Source: Methylocapsa aurea (GTDB lineage: Bacteria > Pseudomonadota > Alphaproteobacteria > Rhizobiales > Beijerinckiaceae). Taken from it: a DNA stretch of 64,000 nucleotides. Position 1 is the stretch's first letter. Each line of letters opens with the position of its first letter. The stretch lies in contig NZ_JQKO01000010.1 in NCBI RefSeq assembly GCF_000746085.1, positions 1-64,000 of the forward strand, read 5' to 3'. Below, one piece after another: positions 61,027-64,000 of this stretch. The position numbers were made by a program, and so were the translations under genes. Below the pieces are notes generated by a model. The model was not told the origin of the DNA and did not search any database. It saw only the letters and a program-made list of their open reading frames with translations.

Positions 61027-61827
61027 ATGACGAAAGTCTTGGACGGCGCGGATCGGCGGGCTGGCGGTTCTAGCGGGGGGCCAGCTCCCGCTATTGGCGT
61101 CGATCCCCGCGGCGACGATCCTGGCCGCGAGCCAAGCCGCGCGCGGCCGAGCGAGCGGCTCGACTTTGGGCAATCGCCGTGGCGGGGGGCCTTCAAGGCG
61201 GCGGGCCGGCATTCGGCGCGGGTGCGTTTTCTACGCCGCGCAACCTTCGCCGGCTCCGCCATCGTCATTACGCTGATCCTCGGCGTCGCTCTATTCGATC
61301 CGTTTCGACGGTTGCCGGCCAATATATCCATCGGCCAAGTCACGCTGGACGGCACCAAAATCACCGTGGACAGTCCGAAAATCACCGGCGTGCAAAAGGA
61401 TGGCCGTCCTTTTGAGGTCAAGGCGCGCTCCGGCCTCCAGGACACGACGACGCCCGATGTCGTGGAGCTCCTCGACATCGACGCCAAGATCGGAGCGGCG
61501 GACGCCTCGACGGTGCAAGTGACGGCGTCGCACGGCCTTTATGACGGCGTGGGCGACACGATGGCGCTGCAAGGCGACGTCCGCATCTGGAACGATGCGG
61601 GCTATGACATCAGAGCGAAAACCGCGAAGATGGATTTCAAGACCGGCGTGCTCGGATCCGACCAGCCGGTGAATGTCATTCTAAACGCCGGGACCATCGC
61701 CGCGAACCGGATGGACATTCGGGACAATGGCGGCAAGGTGTCGTTTGAGGGCGATGTCAAATCGATGATCCATGCCGCTTCGGCCGAGACGCAAGCCGCG
61801 CCCGAGACGGTGGATCCGCGGAGATGA
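61027..61827 (+). CDS. lptC: LPS export protein LptC
   Basis: 266 residues. A long Gly/Pro/Arg-rich cytoplasmic N-terminus (about 75 residues) leads to a single membrane helix (TFAGSAIVITLILGVALFDP), and then the periplasmic beta-jellyroll: ISIGQVTLDGTKITVDSPKI, VTASHGLYDGVGDTMALQGD and FKTGVLGSDQPVNVILNAGT. It passes LPS from LptBFG to LptA. The start overlap with lptA (four bases, ATGA) supports one operon lptC-lptA-lptB. Confidence 0.93.
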   Translation: MTKVLDGADRRAGGSSGGPAPAIGVDPRGDDPGREPSRARPSERLDFGQSPWRGAFKAAGRHSARVRFLRRATFAGSAIVITLILGVALFDPFRRLPANISIGQVTLDGTKITVDSPKITGVQKDGRPFEVKARSGLQDTTTPDVVELLDIDAKIGAADASTVQVTASHGLYDGVGDTMALQGDVRIWNDAGYDIRAKTAKMDFKTGVLGSDQPVNVILNAGTIAANRMDIRDNGGKVSFEGDVKSMIHAASAETQAAPETVDPRR

Positions 61828-62420
61828 TCCTCGCCCGGCGGATTGTTCGGCTCCCGCTTTGCCTAGCCCTCGCGATCTTCGCCGGCCTGGCCTTGGGACT
61901 TTCGAGCGCGCCCGCGCTGGCGCAAAAGGGGCGTTCGGGCGCCATCCTGCCAGGCGGCAACTCCAAGGAGCCGGTCAATATCGACGCCGCCAAACTGGAC
62001 TATTTCGACAAGGAGCAAAAGCTGGTCTACAGCGGCAATGTCGTCGCGACCCAGGGCGAAGCCAAGCTCAAGGCCGCCGTGCTGGTTATTTTCCTGACGC
62101 CGAAAGAGGCGGGCGAAGCCGCGGGGGCTCCCTCGTCCTCGAGCCAATTGCGGCGCATGGAGGCGGTCGGACCGGTCACGGTCATTTCAAAGGACCAAAT
62201 CGGCACCGGCGACAGCGGCATTTACGAAAAATCCGAAAACAAGGTTTACCTTATCGGCAATGTAACCTTGACCCAGGGCGCCAATGTCACCAAAGGCGAC
62301 AAATTGGTCTATGACTTGAACACAAATCAGGCGGCGGTGACCGGCCGGGTCAGGAGCATGTTCCTTCCCAGCGGCGGAGGCGATGACGCCAGCCGGAAAA
62401 AGCCTGCGAAAACGCCGTGA
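61824..62420 (+). CDS. lptA: LPS transport protein LptA
   Basis: 198 residues with a signal peptide (RLPLCLALAIFAGLALGLSS, cleaved near ALA-QK). The OstA/LptA domain is clear: NIDAAKLDYFDKEQKLVYSG, NVVATQGEAKLKAAVLVIFL, GDSGIYEKSENKVYLIGNVT and GDKLVYDLNTNQAAVTGRVR. It forms the periplasmic bridge for LPS. It overlaps the end of lptC by four bases. Confidence 0.95.
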   Translation: MILARRIVRLPLCLALAIFAGLALGLSSAPALAQKGRSGAILPGGNSKEPVNIDAAKLDYFDKEQKLVYSGNVVATQGEAKLKAAVLVIFLTPKEAGEAAGAPSSSSQLRRMEAVGPVTVISKDQIGTGDSGIYEKSENKVYLIGNVTLTQGANVTKGDKLVYDLNTNQAAVTGRVRSMFLPSGGGDDASRKKPAKTP

Positions 62421-62673
62421 CGGCTGGCGCGGTCTTCACGGAGGCTTGACGGCGGTCGGCTGCGCGCGTGGGAAAATATCTTAGACCGTTCGGCGGTTGT
62501 ATGGCAAAAGCCTAACCTGTTGCTTTGACTTCGCGAGGGCGCCTTGCGGCGATCGGGCCCGCTTTCCTGCAGGAAGGAGCGCTCCGCAGCGGCGCAAAGA
62601 GCTCCCCAGCGACGTTTCAACAAAGGACCATTCCGCTTTGAGTGCGCGCGCGACCCTTTTCCCTCCCGCGGTC

Positions 62674-63603
62674 ATGTCATGGCTGCGCGGCTTTCTCCGG
62701 CGCGGCGCGAGGCGGCGGATGGCGGGAGTCGCCGGATATGGCGATTGGCTGATCGAGGAGGATTCCACCGCGGAGCTGCCCAATTGGGAGGAGCCGGCGC
62801 AGACCACGCCGCAGCGCCGGGTGAGGTCCGCCGAGGATATGCAGCCAGGCGCGAGCGGCGGCGCGCAGCCGCAAAGCGCGGAAGGAATTCTCGCGGTTCG
62901 TCATTTGCGCAAGGCCTATAAGGCGCGCCGCGTCGTTGAAGATGTGAGCATGGTGGTGCGCCGCGGCGAGGCGGTCGGCCTCCTCGGCCCGAATGGGGCG
63001 GGCAAGACGACGCTTTTCTATATGATCACCGGACTGGTGCGGCCGGACGATGGCGCGATCGAGCTTGATGGCCATGACGTGACGCGGCTGCCGATGTACC
63101 GGCGGGCGCGCCTTGGGATCGGCTATCTGCCCCAGGAAGCCTCAATTTTCAGAGGCCTCAGCGTCGAGGACAATATCCGGGCGGTGCTGGAAATCACCCA
63201 GCCGGATAAGCGCAAGCGCGGCGACGAACTCGAGGCCTTGCTCGAAGAATTTGCGATCACCGCCCTGCGCAAATCTCCTGCGGTCGCACTCTCCGGCGGC
63301 GAGCGGCGGCGCTGCGAGATCGCCCGCGCCCTGGCGAGCCGCCCCTCCTTCATGCTCCTCGACGAGCCTTTTGCAGGCATCGACCCCATTTCGATCGGCG
63401 ATATTCAGCTTCTTGTCCAACATTTGAAACGGCGCGGCATCGGCGTGTTGATCACCGACCATAATGTGCGCGAAACCCTACATCTTATTGATCGCGCCTA
63501 CATTATCCATGGGGGCCGGGTGCTGACCGAAGGGTCTCCGGCTGACATTGTCGCCGATCCCGATGTGCGCCGCTTCTATCTCGGCGAAGACTTCCAGCTC
63601 TGA
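62674..63603 (+). CDS. lptB: LPS export ABC transporter ATPase LptB
   Basis: 309 residues from the ATG at 62674 ([20 protein letters not shown]); the longer frame has a noise-like front. An extension of about 70 residues precedes the ATPase domain, which begins near [20 protein letters not shown]. Walker A is [20 protein letters not shown], the signature [20 protein letters not shown], Walker [21 protein letters not shown], and the switch His is in [20 protein letters not shown]. It energises LPS extraction with LptFG, encoded elsewhere. rpoN follows, the usual order. Confidence 0.96.
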   Translation: MSWLRGFLRRGARRRMAGVAGYGDWLIEEDSTAELPNWEEPAQTTPQRRVRSAEDMQPGASGGAQPQSAEGILAVRHLRKAYKARRVVEDVSMVVRRGEAVGLLGPNGAGKTTLFYMITGLVRPDDGAIELDGHDVTRLPMYRRARLGIGYLPQEASIFRGLSVEDNIRAVLEITQPDKRKRGDELEALLEEFAITALRKSPAVALSGGERRRCEIARALASRPSFMLLDEPFAGIDPISIGDIQLLVQHLKRRGIGVLITDHNVRETLHLIDRAYIIHGGRVLTEGSPADIVADPDVRRFYLGEDFQL

Positions 63604-63838
63604 TCCAGGCCGCCCAAGAGGGGCCCGGCGACGCTGAAGCGCGGCGCCCAAAAAGCGCTCAAGCCGCGCCAAAGCGACGCGAACTGGCGCGGATCAAAAA
63701 TTTCTTTTTTGCATCCGCGCGGCAAAAATAAAGTTGCATCCGGCGCCAACACCTGCACAATTAGTGCTAGAAGCAAGAAACGGGCCGTCACTGGCTGTCT
63801 CACCTTGTCCTGGCGCGGTTCAGAGTTGATGAAAAATC

Positions 63839-64000
63839 ATGGCGCTTAGCACGAAGCTCATTATGCGTCAGGGCCAGTCCCTGGTGATGACCCCGCAGCT
63901 CTTGCAGGCCATCAAGCTTTTGCAATTTTCCAATATGGAGTTGACGGCCTTCGTTCAGGAAGAGCTCGAACGCAATCCTTTGCTCGAGCGCGCCGAGGAT
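63839..64000 (+). CDS. rpoN: RNA polymerase sigma-54 factor, N-terminal part (runs off window)
   Basis: 54 residues seen before the window ends. I chose the ATG at 63839 because the protein then begins MALSTKLIMRQGQSLVMTPQ, followed by LLQAIKLLQFSNMELTAFVQ and EELERNPLLERAED, which is the conserved Gln/Leu-rich region I of sigma-54. An earlier ATG at 63828 is out of frame and closes after six codons. It lies 235 bases after lptB, as in most proteobacteria. Confidence 0.96.
   Translation, partial: MALSTKLIMRQGQSLVMTPQLLQAIKLLQFSNMELTAFVQEELERNPLLERAED

Overview
The window is high-GC, gene-dense chromosomal DNA of an alphaproteobacterium of the order Hyphomicrobiales (Rhizobiales), most likely a methylotroph of the Beijerinckiaceae/Methylocystaceae type. 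The basis is the ChvG-ChvI-HprK-EIIA-HPr block, the Tim44-MltA-Smr block with divergent fxsA, an lptC-lptA-lptB-rpoN cluster, a PodJ-like polarity protein, an Omp25/31-type outer membrane protein, and a gene of the formaldehyde-activating enzyme (Fae) family. Species assignment is inference.

Layout. 1-1.8 kb is accessory: the start of an IS1182-type transposase, 626 bases without a credible gene, and a lone FkbM-like protein. 1.9-8.4 kb holds an RND efflux pump (adaptor plus permease) followed by a lytic transglycosylase, then a small SLT protein. 8.6-12.3 kb is sdhCDAB. 12.6-17.6 kb carries a secreted esterase, YggT/DUF167, tRNA-Ala, a zincin, and the Tim44-MltA-Smr operon. 17.8-28.6 kb holds fxsA, a TetR/COQ9-like regulator, ybjN-proC, ubiK, lgt-midA-pgeF, def-fmt-truA and an NlpC/P60 peptidase. 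28.8-31.5 kb has the Fae paralog, a MoeB/ThiF enzyme, tRNA-Gln and phoU. 31.7-35.8 kb is the regulatory PTS plus the ChvG/ChvI two-component system.

37.9-46.1 kb contains all four genes of the known ligase-associated DNA repair set (ATP-dependent ligase, MBL exonuclease, Lhr-like helicase, PdeM endonuclease). They are split into two divergent pairs by three unrelated genes. 46.3-49.8 kb is a 1181-residue PodJ-like protein. 50.3-57.0 kb is a fatty-acid beta-oxidation cluster (MerR regulator, acyl-CoA dehydrogenase, thiolase, FadB-like enzyme). 57.1-64 kb holds an outer membrane protein, an NDUFA9-like protein, tRNA-Leu, an RNase D-like nuclease, lptC-lptA-lptB, and the start of rpoN at the window edge.

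The most distinctive non-coding signal is a family of palindromic intergenic repeats at about a dozen loci. They include a perfect 60-bp palindrome, and five genes take their stop codon from a repeat edge. I found no CRISPR array, prophage or clearly new multi-gene system. The best leads are the Fae paralog, the split ligase cluster, the repeat family, and the Tim44/MltA pair separated by one in-frame TGA.
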